Positions 1 through 6,552 of a stretch of DNA of 7,145 nt are shown one piece after another. The stretch is taken from positions 1 through 7,145 of the forward strand of contig CAMWVJ010000054.1 of the NCBI GenBank assembly GCA_947177645.1. Reading direction: 5' to 3'. Under the pieces are notes generated by a model. The model searched no databases, was not told where the DNA came from, and worked only from the letters and a program-made list of their open reading frames with translations. This DNA is from an uncultured Desulfovibrio sp. (GTDB lineage: Bacteria; Desulfobacterota; Desulfovibrionia; Desulfovibrionales; Desulfovibrionaceae). The translations under genes were made by a program, and so were the position numbers. Every line of letters begins with the position of its first letter. The first letter of the stretch is position 1.

Positions 1-1
1 C

Positions 2-1561
2 CGGTCCGCCCGCGCCTCCGTGCTCAGCGCCCCGGCCTCGCGCCTGCGGGGCCTCAGGCTCCTCCACACCCATCTCTCGCCCGAAGGCCTTACGGAAGAG
101 GATCTCATGGATCTCCTCTTCCTCAGGCTCGACGCCATCATCGCGCTTTCCGTGAACCCGGAGGGCGAGCCCGTGCGCTGGCAGGCCGCCACGCTGGCCC
201 CGGGAAGCACCGCCACGCCCGGGGCGCCCCCCTGCCTGGTGGACGAGCCGCGCCCCTGGGACAGGACGGCCGCGGATTTCGCCGCCCGCACCGCGGAGAT
301 AGAAGCCGCGCTTTCGGCGCTGCCCGCGGCCCCGCCGTCCGGGCTGGCCGCCGGGTTTGACGCGGGGCCGGACGCCGGCGAGGCGGCGCAAAACACATGC
401 GCCGGGCGGGCGCTCCTCGTCTCCGTGGCGTCGGAGCCGCGCCCCGTGCAGGAGCAACGCCTTTCCGAGCTGGCCGAACTTGCGCGCACGGCCGGGCTCG
501 CCGTGTGCGGGCGCCTCATCCAGCGCGTGGCCCGGCCCGACCCGCATTCCATCCTCGGCAAGGGCAAGCTCGCCGAGCTGGAGGTCATGGCGCTCAGGGA
601 GAACGCGGACATCCTCGTCTTCGACGGCGAGCTCTCGCCCGCGCAGATCCACAATCTCGCGGACATCACCGAGCGCAAGGTCATCGACCGCACCCAGCTC
701 ATCCTTGATATTTTCGCCCAGCATGCGGCCTCGCGCGCCGGGCGCCTCCAGGTGGAGCTTGCGCAGTTGCGCTATGTGCTGCCGCGCCTCGCCGGGCGCA
801 ACCGCGCGCTCGACCGGCTCATGGGCGGCGTGGGCGGCCGCGGCCCGGGCGAGCGCCGCCTTGAGACCGACCGCCGCAAGGTACGCGAGCGCATGACGCG
901 CCTCACCCGGGAGCTGGAAAAGCTCCGCCGCCAGCGCGGGCTCGCCAGGCGCGGGCGGCGCGGCATCCCGCAGGCGGCGCTGGTGGGCTACACCAATGCC
1001 GGCAAGTCCACCCTGCTCAACACGCTCACGCGCTCCCGCGTGCTCGCGGAAAACCGGCTCTTCGCCACCCTCGACCCGGCCACGCGGCGCCTGCGCGTGC
1101 CCGGCGAGCGCGAGGTGGTCATCGCCGACACCGTGGGCTTTATCCGCAACCTGCCGCGCGAGCTCATGGACGCCTTCCGCGCCACACTGGAGGAGCTTGC
1201 GGCCGCAGACTTCCTCGTGCATGTGGCCGACGCCTCGCACCCCGACCTGCTCCAGCAGATCGCCTCGGTGGAGACTATCCTTGAGGAGCTGGGGCTTCAC
1301 GCCGTGCCGCGCGTGCTCGCGCTCAACAAGTGGGACAGGCTGCCGGAGCCGGCGCGGGAGGAGCTTCGGGCGGCCTTCCCCGGCGCCATCCCGCTTTCCG
1401 CGCGTAACGGCGAGGGACTTGACGCGCTCCTGCGCTGGCTCGAGCGGGAGCTGGCCCTCAAGCGGGCCATGCCCGCCCCAGCGGACACTCTCGCCGGGGA
1501 AGAGGTGGAGGGTGAGGAGGATACAGCACCCGGCCCGCAGCCCCTCTTCCCTCTCCAATAG
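2..1561 (+). CDS. hflX: Ribosome-associated GTPase HflX (5' end outside the window)
   Basis: HflX is a cytosolic GTPase that binds the large ribosomal subunit and, in studied bacteria, splits stalled or stress-damaged 70S ribosomes. The N-terminal HflX domain is visible (KGK near nt 569-577, then the LSPAQ, DRTQLILDIFA and LQVELAQL blocks), followed by the GGxGxRGPGE linker with an Arg-rich helical stretch. The G domain has G1 GYTNAGKST (nt 986-1012), G3 DTVGF (nt 1127-1141), G4 NKWD (nt 1325-1336) and a G5-like SAR. The tail is acidic and Pro-rich. The frame stays open to the left edge, and residues encoded before the GTG at 20 continue into the conserved RLRGLRLLHTHL block. I recall that block lying well inside long-form HflX proteins, so the GTG is probably internal and the gene starts upstream. 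Stop TAG is at 1559-1561. Family assignment is secure; the start is not in view. Confidence 0.95.
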   Translation, partial: RSARASVLSAPASRLRGLRLLHTHLSPEGLTEEDLMDLLFLRLDAIIALSVNPEGEPVRWQAATLAPGSTATPGAPPCLVDEPRPWDRTAADFAARTAEIEAALSALPAAPPSGLAAGFDAGPDAGEAAQNTCAGRALLVSVASEPRPVQEQRLSELAELARTAGLAVCGRLIQRVARPDPHSILGKGKLAELEVMALRENADILVFDGELSPAQIHNLADITERKVIDRTQLILDIFAQHAASRAGRLQVELAQLRYVLPRLAGRNRALDRLMGGVGGRGPGERRLETDRRKVRERMTRLTRELEKLRRQRGLARRGRRGIPQAALVGYTNAGKSTLLNTLTRSRVLAENRLFATLDPATRRLRVPGEREVVIADTVGFIRNLPRELMDAFRATLEELAAADFLVHVADASHPDLLQQIASVETILEELGLHAVPRVLALNKWDRLPEPAREELRAAFPGAIPLSARNGEGLDALLRWLERELALKRAMPAPADTLAGEEVEGEEDTAPGPQPLFPLQ

Positions 1562-1589
1562 CGGCCGCCCCGGAGAAGACGCCGCGGCT

Positions 1590-1654
1590 TGCCATTCGCC
1601 GCCCGCCGGCATATGGTGCGGCTTCCACCATCGCGCCGCCCAGGGTGAATGGCA
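1590..1654 (+). other. Long-range stem-loop in the hflX-psd spacer
   Basis: Bases 1590-1600 can pair with 1644-1654 over 11 bp with a single G-U pair. Nested inside is a perfect 6-bp hairpin, ATGGTG (1613-1618) with CACCAT (1626-1631) and a 7-base loop. It fills much of the 120-base spacer and ends 17 bases before the psd ribosome-binding site. No T-tract follows, so it does not look like an intrinsic terminator on the + strand. Pairing is read directly from the sequence. A role is unproven, and GC-rich spacers form chance stems easily. Confidence 0.4.
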
Positions 1655-1670
1655 CGCAGGGCGGCCAGAA

Positions 1671-1676
1671 AAGGAG
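1671..1676 (+). promoter_or_regulatory. Ribosome-binding site of psd
   Basis: AAGGAG lies 5 bases before the ATG at 1682. It selects that start over an in-frame upstream GTG-type start at about 1646-1649, which has no comparable Shine-Dalgarno sequence. Confidence 0.8.
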
Positions 1677-1681
1677 TCGCC

Positions 1682-2329
1682 ATGCGTCCCGCAACCTTGG
1701 GCATCGCGCCGGAAGGCTGGCCCTTCATCGGGCTTGCCGCGTTCACGAGCCTGCTTCTCGCGGTCATCGGCTGCTGGCCGGGCGCCCTGCTCTGCTGGCT
1801 CATCACCCTCTTTTGCCTCTACTTCTTCCGCGACCCGGAGCGCGTGGGCCCCGTCTCGCCCGACCTCGCCGTGAGCCCGGCCGACGGCTGCGTCATCCGC
1901 ATGGAAAAACGGGCCGACCCCTTCAGCGGCAAGGAGATGCTGTGCGTCAGCATCTTCATGAACCTCTTTAGCGTTCACGTGAACCGCGTCCCCGTGGCGT
2001 GCACGGTGGACGAGGTGCGCTACTGGCCGGGCAAGTTCTTCAACGCCTCGCTGGACAAGGCCTCCACGGACAACGAGCGCTGCGGTTGGCGCCTTGCGGA
2101 CGAGAACGGTCAGGCCTGGACCATGGTGCAGATCGCTGGCCTCGTGGCCCGGCGCATCGTCTGCCGCGCCGAGCGCGGCGACCGCCTCACGCGCGGCGAG
2201 CGCGTGGGCCTGATCCGCTTCGGCTCGAGAGTTGACCTTTACCTGCCCGAAGGCTATGTTCCGGCGGTACAACTGGGCGACAAGGTCTTTGCCGGCGAAA
2301 GCGCCATCGCCCGCAGGGAGAACGCCTGA
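1682..2329 (+). CDS. psd: Phosphatidylserine decarboxylase proenzyme, short PSD-A type
   Basis: Psd converts phosphatidylserine to phosphatidylethanolamine at the inner membrane, using a pyruvoyl group made by self-cleavage. The protein is 215 aa, the size of the short PSD-A class and shorter than the roughly 320-aa enterobacterial enzyme. Residues about 13-49 are hydrophobic and give one hairpin or two membrane segments, ending at YFFRDPER. Expected catalytic residues are present: Asp68 in SPADG, His99 in SVHVNR, and the RFGS cleavage site at Gly181-Ser182. Cleavage there would give a beta chain of 181 residues and a pyruvoyl-bearing alpha chain of 34. The start is set by AAGGAG at 1671. Its substrate is the product of PssA, encoded next, although a structured 309-base gap separates the two, so strict co-transcription is uncertain. 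Nothing is missing or broken. Confidence 0.96.
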   Translation: MRPATLGIAPEGWPFIGLAAFTSLLLAVIGCWPGALLCWLITLFCLYFFRDPERVGPVSPDLAVSPADGCVIRMEKRADPFSGKEMLCVSIFMNLFSVHVNRVPVACTVDEVRYWPGKFFNASLDKASTDNERCGWRLADENGQAWTMVQIAGLVARRIVCRAERGDRLTRGERVGLIRFGSRVDLYLPEGYVPAVQLGDKVFAGESAIARRENA

Positions 2330-2638
2330 GCGGTTCGTGTCCTTCAGTTAAAGAAGGCACAGTGAACGCAATTGAGGAACATTCCATAGCCCGTCTGGAG
2401 CGGAGCGGAAGACGGGTGCTTGTGCCGGAAGAATCCTAAAAAATAAGATTTTTCGGCGCTTGCAAGGAAGATAAAAATTTCCGAAGGGAGTGTACTCAAG
2501 TACTCGACCGAGGAAATTTTTCTCTGACGCAGCAAGCGCCGAAAAGGCTGTTTTTGACGGAGACTTTCGGCGTTAAGGATGCAGCGGAGACACGCCGCAA
2601 ACGCATACACAACGCCTGCCGCCCCACCGAGTCAACGC
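2330..2638. other. psd-pssA intergenic region, AT-rich and structured
   Basis: This 309-base gap contains no credible gene. Its left part has two small hairpins: CCTTC (2341-2345) with GAAGG (2353-2357), and CCCGTCT (2390-2396) with AGACGGG (2410-2416). Neither is followed by a T-run. The middle, from about 2430 to 2560, is markedly AT-rich compared with the flanking genes and holds the palindromic element annotated separately. The right part, 2573-2638, is in frame with pssA with no stop and no clear ribosome-binding site. A TTGACG hexamer at 2554-2559 has no convincing -10 partner at normal spacing, so I do not call a promoter. Confidence 0.7.
2450..2545. repeat. AT-rich 96-base imperfect palindrome (terminator-like or dispersed repeat)
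   Basis: The outer arms are perfect over 14 bp: TTTTCGGCGCTTGC (2450-2463) and its complement (2532-2545). Inside, a perfect 10-bp pair AAAAATTTCC (2473-2482) and GGAAATTTTT (2512-2521) follows, and at the centre GTAC (2492-2495) and GTAC (2500-2503) frame a TCAA loop. A T5 run lies at 2551-2555, 5 bases past the right arm, and an A-rich run (about 2438-2446) flanks the left arm. As RNA it could therefore act as a terminator on either strand. The layered, nearly symmetric structure and foreign base composition also fit a dispersed extragenic palindrome or MITE-like unit. Copy number cannot be judged from one window. Confidence 0.75.
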
Positions 2639-3403
2639 ATGGACAACGCCCAACGCAAAAAGCCCGTCCGCGGGGCCTACCTTTTGCCCAACATGCTCAC
2701 CACCTTGAGCATGTTCCTGGGCTTTTTGTCCATGGTCTGGGCCGGGCAGGGCCGCTTCGAGCCGGCGGGCATGGCCATCCTCGCCTCGGCGCTCATGGAC
2801 GGCCTCGACGGCAAGGTGGCCCGGCTCACCAACACGGCGAGCGAGTTCGGCGTGCAGTACGACTCCCTCGCCGACCTCGTGGCCTTCGGGCTCGCGCCGG
2901 CCATCCTGCTCTGGCACTGGCAGCTCTGCAATTTCGGGCGCGTGGGCGTGGCCGCGGCCTTTATCTTCGCGGCCTGCGGGGCGCTCAGGCTCGCGCGCTT
3001 CAACGTGAGCACGGCGGTCACGGGCAAGCGCTTCTTCATGGGCCTGCCCATCCCGGCCGGCGGCTGCACGGTGGTGACGTTCATCTTTTTCGCCGCGCTC
3101 TTCCCCGAGGCGCTGAACACGGTCACGCCCTATGCGGCGCTCGCGCTCGCCGTGGCCGTGGGCGTGCTCATGGTGAGCCGGGTGCGCTATTTCTCCTTCA
3201 AGGAATACGACATCCTCACCGCGCACCCGGTCAGGAGCATGCTGGCCTTCCTCTTCCTTCTGGCGCTGGTGGTCTCCGTGCCGCGCGTCTTCGGCTTTGT
3301 CTACTGCGCCCTCTACATCGCGGGCGGCCTCATCTATACCTTCTACATCCTGCCGCGCCGCGACCGCAAGCTCATGCGCTCGCTGGCCACGCAGGACGAG
3401 TGA
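2639..3403 (+). CDS. pssA: CDP-diacylglycerol--serine O-phosphatidyltransferase
   Basis: PssA is an inner-membrane enzyme that joins CDP-diacylglycerol and L-serine to give phosphatidylserine and CMP, feeding Psd. The 254-aa product carries the complete CDP-alcohol phosphatidyltransferase signature DGxxARx8Gx3Dx3D: Asp57-Gly58, Ala61-Arg62, Gly71, Asp75 and Asp79, with Asp79 the expected catalytic base. Several hydrophobic segments follow (around residues 20-40, 80-115, 130-185 and 195-240), as in the type II membrane-bound PssA family. The tail is short and charged. I chose ATG 2639 because the following KKPVRGAYLLPNM block is where I recall the family beginning. ATG 2579, 20 codons upstream in frame, adds a low-complexity leader and has AAGG directly against it. 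Neither start has a good Shine-Dalgarno sequence, so the start is the weak point; the function is not. Confidence 0.93.
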   Translation: MDNAQRKKPVRGAYLLPNMLTTLSMFLGFLSMVWAGQGRFEPAGMAILASALMDGLDGKVARLTNTASEFGVQYDSLADLVAFGLAPAILLWHWQLCNFGRVGVAAAFIFAACGALRLARFNVSTAVTGKRFFMGLPIPAGGCTVVTFIFFAALFPEALNTVTPYAALALAVAVGVLMVSRVRYFSFKEYDILTAHPVRSMLAFLFLLALVVSVPRVFGFVYCALYIAGGLIYTFYILPRRDRKLMRSLATQDE

Positions 3404-3427
3404 CCGGCCGGCACAGCGCACAGGAGC

Positions 3428-3454
3428 GGGAGCGCACGGCTCCCCCGGCCGGGG
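3428..3454 (+). other. Overlapping GC-rich palindromes in the pssA-leuA spacer
   Basis: GGGAGC (3428-3433) pairs with GCTCCC (3439-3444) around a 5-base loop. It overlaps a perfect 12-base palindrome, CCCCGGCCGGGG (3443-3454), so the two structures compete for a couple of bases. There is no T-tract before the leuA ribosome-binding site and no leucine-rich leader peptide in the 92-base spacer. A regulatory role is possible but not shown. Confidence 0.35.
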
Positions 3455-3495
3455 CCAGGAAAGCGCGCCCCATCCTACCGTTTTGGAGGCATCCC

Positions 3496-5046
3496 ATGTC
3501 TGATCGCGTCTATTTCTTCGACACCACCCTGCGCGATGGCGAACAGTCGCCCGGCGCGACCATGAACTTTCAGGAAAAGCTGCGCCTCGCGCACCAGCTC
3601 GAGGTGCTGGGCGTGGACATCATCGAGGCCGGCTTCCCGGCGTCCAGCCCGGGCGATTTCGAGGCCGTGCGCGCCATCGCGGCCCAGGCCGGCCCGGACG
3701 TGCAGATCGCGGGCCTTGCCCGCTGCGCCGAGAAAGACATCGACCGCTGCTGGGAGGCCGTGAAGGTGGCGGCGCGCCCGCGCATCCATACCTTCATCGC
3801 CACGTCGCCCCTGCACATGGAGTTCAAGCTGCGCAAGACCCCGGAAGAGGTGCTGGAGCTGGCCAAGGCCTCGGTGGCGCGCTGCGCCGGCTATACCCCC
3901 AATGTGGAATTTTCCTGCGAGGATTTTTCCCGCTCGGACCTCGACTTCGTGTGCCGCGTGGTGGAGGCGGCCATCAACGCCGGCGCCACCACCATCAACC
4001 TGCCGGACACCGTGGGCTATGCCCAGCCCGAGGAATTCGCCGCCAAGGTGCGCTATGTGATGGAAAACACGCCCAACGCCGGCAAGGCCGTGTTCAGCGT
4101 GCACTGCCATGACGACCTCGGCCTCGGCGTGGCCAACACGCTGGCGGCCCTGCACGCGGGCGCGCGCCAGGCAGAGGTGGCGCTCAACGGCATCGGCGAG
4201 CGCGCGGGCAACGCGGCCCTTGAGGAAGTCGCCATGGCGCTCCATGTGCGCCACGACTACTACGGCCTCGAAGACAACATCAAGACCGAACAGCTGTATC
4301 CCACCTGCCGGCTGCTCTCCCTCATCATCGGCCAGCCCATCCCCAACAACAAGGCCATCACCGGCGCCAACGCCTTCGCGCACGAGTCGGGCATCCACCA
4401 GGACGGCATGCTCAAGCACCGCGAGACCTATGAGATCATGACGCCGCAGGCCGTGGGCCGCAGCGCCACACATCTCGTCATCGGCAAGCATTCGGGCAGG
4501 AACGCCGTGCGCAGCAAGTTCGAGAGCCTGGGGTACAAGCTCGACGACGAGCAGCTGAATCAGGTGTTCGAGGCTGTCAAGGCGCTGGCCGACCGCAAGA
4601 AGCAGCTCCACGACGAAGACCTCATGGCGCTCGTCCAGCAGGAGGTCTACCGCATCCCCGACCGCCTGTGCCTCAGGCATGTGAGCGTGCAGAGCTCGGA
4701 CGCCGGCGGCGTACCGCCGACCGCCGCGGTGCTCATGGACGTGGCCGGGGAGGAGAAGAGCGGCGCGGGCTTCGGCGCCGGGCCCATCGACGCGCTCTAC
4801 AACGTCATTTCCGACCTGGCCGGGCGCCAGCCCGAGCTCGAGCAGTATTCCGTGAGCGCCGTCACCGGCGGCACGGACGCGCTCGGCGAGGTGACGGTGC
4901 GCCTGCGCGAGAACGGCCTCTCGGTGGTGGGCCGGGGCAATCACCCGGACATCCTCGTCGCCAGCGCCCGGGCCTTCGTGGACGCGCTCAACAATCTCGC
5001 CAAGCGCGAGGCCGAGGGCGAGCGCGTACACTCGCAACATTCGTAA
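3496..5046 (+). CDS. leuA: 2-isopropylmalate synthase
   Basis: LeuA catalyses the committed step of leucine synthesis: acetyl-CoA plus 2-oxoisovalerate gives 2-isopropylmalate and CoA. The 516-aa length matches bacterial full-length LeuA. The TIM-barrel half has FDTTLRDGEQ (Arg13 and metal-binding Asp14), the HCHDDLG metal motif (His203, His205) and GIGERAGN (Asn239, the third metal ligand by family precedent). The linker contains SGIHQDG. The C-terminal region, about residues 390-516, is the LeuA allosteric domain, ending in the typical GRGNHPDILVASARAF block, so leucine feedback inhibition is expected. GGAGG at 3485-3489, 6 bases before ATG 3496, fixes the start even though the frame is open much further upstream through pssA. 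It leads leuC and leuD in an apparent operon. Confidence 0.97.
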   Translation: MSDRVYFFDTTLRDGEQSPGATMNFQEKLRLAHQLEVLGVDIIEAGFPASSPGDFEAVRAIAAQAGPDVQIAGLARCAEKDIDRCWEAVKVAARPRIHTFIATSPLHMEFKLRKTPEEVLELAKASVARCAGYTPNVEFSCEDFSRSDLDFVCRVVEAAINAGATTINLPDTVGYAQPEEFAAKVRYVMENTPNAGKAVFSVHCHDDLGLGVANTLAALHAGARQAEVALNGIGERAGNAALEEVAMALHVRHDYYGLEDNIKTEQLYPTCRLLSLIIGQPIPNNKAITGANAFAHESGIHQDGMLKHRETYEIMTPQAVGRSATHLVIGKHSGRNAVRSKFESLGYKLDDEQLNQVFEAVKALADRKKQLHDEDLMALVQQEVYRIPDRLCLRHVSVQSSDAGGVPPTAAVLMDVAGEEKSGAGFGAGPIDALYNVISDLAGRQPELEQYSVSAVTGGTDALGEVTVRLRENGLSVVGRGNHPDILVASARAFVDALNNLAKREAEGERVHSQHS

Positions 5047-5061
5047 ACATACCGCATCCCG

Positions 5062-5076
5062 GGCCGCGTCGCGGCC
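5062..5076 (+). other. Perfect hairpin between leuA and leuC
   Basis: GGCCGCG (5062-5068) and CGCGGCC (5070-5076) form a perfect palindrome around one T, realistically a 6-bp all-GC stem with a 3-base loop. It sits 8 bases upstream of the leuC Shine-Dalgarno sequence in the 51-base spacer. No T-run follows, so termination is unlikely. Protection of an mRNA end or a modest effect on leuC translation is possible. Confidence 0.5.
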
Positions 5077-5084
5077 ATGTATAA

Positions 5085-5090
5085 AGAGGA
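5085..5090 (+). promoter_or_regulatory. Ribosome-binding site of leuC
   Basis: AGAGGA lies 7 bases before ATG 5098 and decides against the in-frame ATG at 5077, whose first codons would be made of this same site. Confidence 0.8.
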
Positions 5091-5097
5091 ACAGACC

Positions 5098-6372
5098 ATG
5101 CCCAGAACCCTCGCCCAGAAGATCCTCCAGCGCCACACGGACGAGCCCGTGGAGGACGGCGCCATCGTCCAGTGCCGCGTTTCCATGGTGCTCGCCAACG
5201 ACATCACCGGGCCGCTCGCCATCAAGTCCTTCCGGGGCATGGGCGCCGCGCGCGTCTTTGACCGCGACAAGATCGCGCTCGTCATGGACCACTTCACCCC
5301 GCAGAAGGACATCGACTCCGCCAACCAGGTGATGATCAGCCGCCGTTTCGCCGAGGAGCAGCAGATCACCCACTACTACGAGGGCGGCAACTGCGGCGTG
5401 GAGCATACCCTTTTGCCCGAGCTCGGCCTCGTGAACCCGGGCGACCTCGTCATCGGCGCGGACAGCCACACCTGCACCTATGGCGGCATCGGCGCCTTCG
5501 CCACGGGCATGGGCTCCACGGACATCGCCGCGGCCATGGCCCTTGGCGAGACGTGGCTCAAGGTGCCCCCCACCATCCGCGTGGAATATGCGGGCGAGAT
5601 GCCGCGCTGGCTGCGCGCCAAGGACCTGATGCTGCTGCTCATCGGCCGCATCGGCGTGGACGGCGCGCTCTACAAGGCGCTGGAATTCGGCGGCCCGGTC
5701 ATCGCGGGCCTTGGCGTGGAGGGGCGCCTCACCATGGCGAACATGGCCATCGAGGCCGGGGCCAAGGTGGGCCTCTTCCCGGTGGACACGGTGACGCTGG
5801 CCTGGTGCGCGGAGCGCGGCCACACTGTCGCGCCCGACCTCAAGGACGGCCTCGCCGCCGACCCGGACGCGAAGTACGAGGCCGTGCTCCACATGGACGT
5901 GACGGGCCTCGAGCCCGTGGTGGCCTGCCCGCACCTGCCCTCCAACGTGGTGCCGGTTTCGGACGTGAAGGACGTGCCCATCCATCAGGTGGTCATCGGC
6001 TCCTGCACCAATGGCCGCATAAGCGACATGCGCGACGCCGCCGAAGTCTTGCGCGGCCGCAAGGTTGACAAGAAGGTGCGCTGCATCGTGCTCCCCTCCA
6101 CGCCGGAAGTGTGGAAGGCCTGCCTTGCCGAGGGCCTGATGCAGGTCTTCATGGATGCGGGCTGTATCGTCGGCCCCTGCACCTGCGGGCCGTGCCTCGG
6201 CGGGCATACCGGCATCCTCGGCGACGGCGAGGCGGCCGTGACCACCACCAACCGCAATTTCAAGGGCCGCATGGGCAGCCTCGACTCGCAGGTCTATCTG
6301 GCAAGCCCCATCGTGGCCGCGGCCAGCGCCGTGGCGGGCAGGGTCGCGGGGCCGCGCGAGATAGGGATTTAG
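5098..6372 (+). CDS. leuC: 3-isopropylmalate dehydratase, large subunit
   Basis: LeuC is the [4Fe-4S] catalytic subunit of isopropylmalate isomerase; with LeuD it interconverts 2- and 3-isopropylmalate through dehydration and rehydration. The 424-aa protein belongs to the compact aconitase-superfamily branch shared with homoaconitases and archaeal LeuC, shorter than the roughly 466-aa E. coli protein. Visible motifs are DSHTCTYGGIGAFATGMGST from Asp122, and the cluster ligands Cys303 (IGSCTNGR), Cys363 and Cys366 (CGPC), followed by LGGHTG. Cys361 is an extra nearby cysteine. The start follows AGAGGA at 5085. Some members of this branch act on citramalate or homoaconitate instead, but the position between leuA and leuD supports leucine synthesis. 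The stop codon's last base is part of the first hairpin in the following gap. Confidence 0.96.
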   Translation: MPRTLAQKILQRHTDEPVEDGAIVQCRVSMVLANDITGPLAIKSFRGMGAARVFDRDKIALVMDHFTPQKDIDSANQVMISRRFAEEQQITHYYEGGNCGVEHTLLPELGLVNPGDLVIGADSHTCTYGGIGAFATGMGSTDIAAAMALGETWLKVPPTIRVEYAGEMPRWLRAKDLMLLLIGRIGVDGALYKALEFGGPVIAGLGVEGRLTMANMAIEAGAKVGLFPVDTVTLAWCAERGHTVAPDLKDGLAADPDAKYEAVLHMDVTGLEPVVACPHLPSNVVPVSDVKDVPIHQVVIGSCTNGRISDMRDAAEVLRGRKVDKKVRCIVLPSTPEVWKACLAEGLMQVFMDAGCIVGPCTCGPCLGGHTGILGDGEAAVTTTNRNFKGRMGSLDSQVYLASPIVAAASAVAGRVAGPREIGI

Positions 6373-6396
6373 TTGAAAATTTTTCAAATTTTCAAC
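6372..6396 (+). other. AT-rich stem-loop at the leuC stop codon
   Basis: GTTGAAAAT (6372-6380) and ATTTTCAAC (6388-6396) are perfect 9-bp arms around a 7-base loop. The first arm begins on the last base of the leuC TAG stop. The AT-rich stem in a GC-rich genome marks the left edge of the structured leuC-leuD gap. The stem is weak and lacks a trailing T-tract, so it is not a standard terminator. Confidence 0.6.
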
Positions 6397-6414
6397 CATA
6401 CGCGCTGTCGTTTC

Positions 6415-6438
6415 GCGGAAACAACGCGGTGTTTCCGC
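6415..6438 (+). other. Stem-loop 2 of the leuC-leuD array
   Basis: GCGGAAAC (6415-6422) pairs perfectly with GTTTCCGC (6431-6438) over 8 bp around an 8-base loop. Confidence 0.6.
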
Positions 6439-6442
6439 TCAC

Positions 6443-6490
6443 TTTGCGTTGCTGTCCATTTGCGTAAGCAGGCTTTGCCTGCAACGCAAA
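6443..6490 (+). other. Stem-loop 3 of the leuC-leuD array, with a competing inner hairpin
   Basis: TTTGCGTTGC (6443-6452) pairs perfectly with GCAACGCAAA (6481-6490) over 10 bp. Within the 28-base loop, GCAGGC (6468-6473) can pair with GCCTGC (6477-6482). That inner stem borrows two bases of the right outer arm, so the full forms of both stems exclude each other at the junction. Confidence 0.65.
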
Positions 6491-6505
6491 CGCCCTTTCA
6501 GGGCG
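6491..6505 (+). other. Stem-loop 4 of the leuC-leuD array
   Basis: CGCCCT (6491-6496) and AGGGCG (6500-6505) form a perfect 6-bp stem with a TTC loop. It begins on the very next base after stem-loop 3. Confidence 0.6.
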
Positions 6506-6515
6506 GCCTTCGGCT

Positions 6516-6552
6516 GGCTGCGCGGGCGCTCATGAATGAGCGCCGGGCAGCC
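6516..6552 (+). other. Stem-loop 5 of the leuC-leuD array
   Basis: The core is GGCGCTCA (6525-6532) with TGAGCGCC (6537-6544) around a TGAA loop. An outer 6-bp stem, GGCTGC (6516-6521) with GCAGCC (6547-6552), extends it across a small internal loop. The outer right arm is also the left arm of the next hairpin. Confidence 0.65.

Noticed and set aside
357..896. Overlapping + strand frames inside hflX, and similar ones inside psd, leuA and leuC
   Set aside because: They are out-of-frame shadows with Arg/Ser/Pro/Ala-rich translations and no motifs, typical of high-GC coding DNA.
1641..1656. AGGGTGAATGGCAC, loosely like the T-box antiterminator consensus (AGGGTGGNACCGCG)
   Set aside because: The match needs an insertion and mismatches. 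It precedes psd instead of an amino-acid gene, and no specifier stem is apparent. There is no T-box-like sequence in the short leuA leader either.
2344..2610. An 88-codon - strand frame across the psd-pssA gap
   Set aside because: Most of it is the palindromic element read as protein. It has no convincing ribosome-binding site or recognisable domain. If similar 'proteins' exist elsewhere they would probably reflect copies of the repeat.
3404..3495. Possible leucine leader peptide attenuator before leuA
   Set aside because: The 92 bases contain no short frame with a run of leucine codons and no terminator with a T-tract.
5079..5085. TATAAA as a -10 promoter element before leuC
   Set aside because: It overlaps the leuC ribosome-binding region and would start transcription at or past the start codon. 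No -35 partner is evident.
3475..6399. A 974-codon open frame on the - strand, opposite leuA and leuC
   Set aside because: It is fully antisense to two strongly supported enzymes. It is rich in Ala, His, Gly, Arg and Val, as expected for the reverse of GC-rich codons, and shows no domain I recognise.
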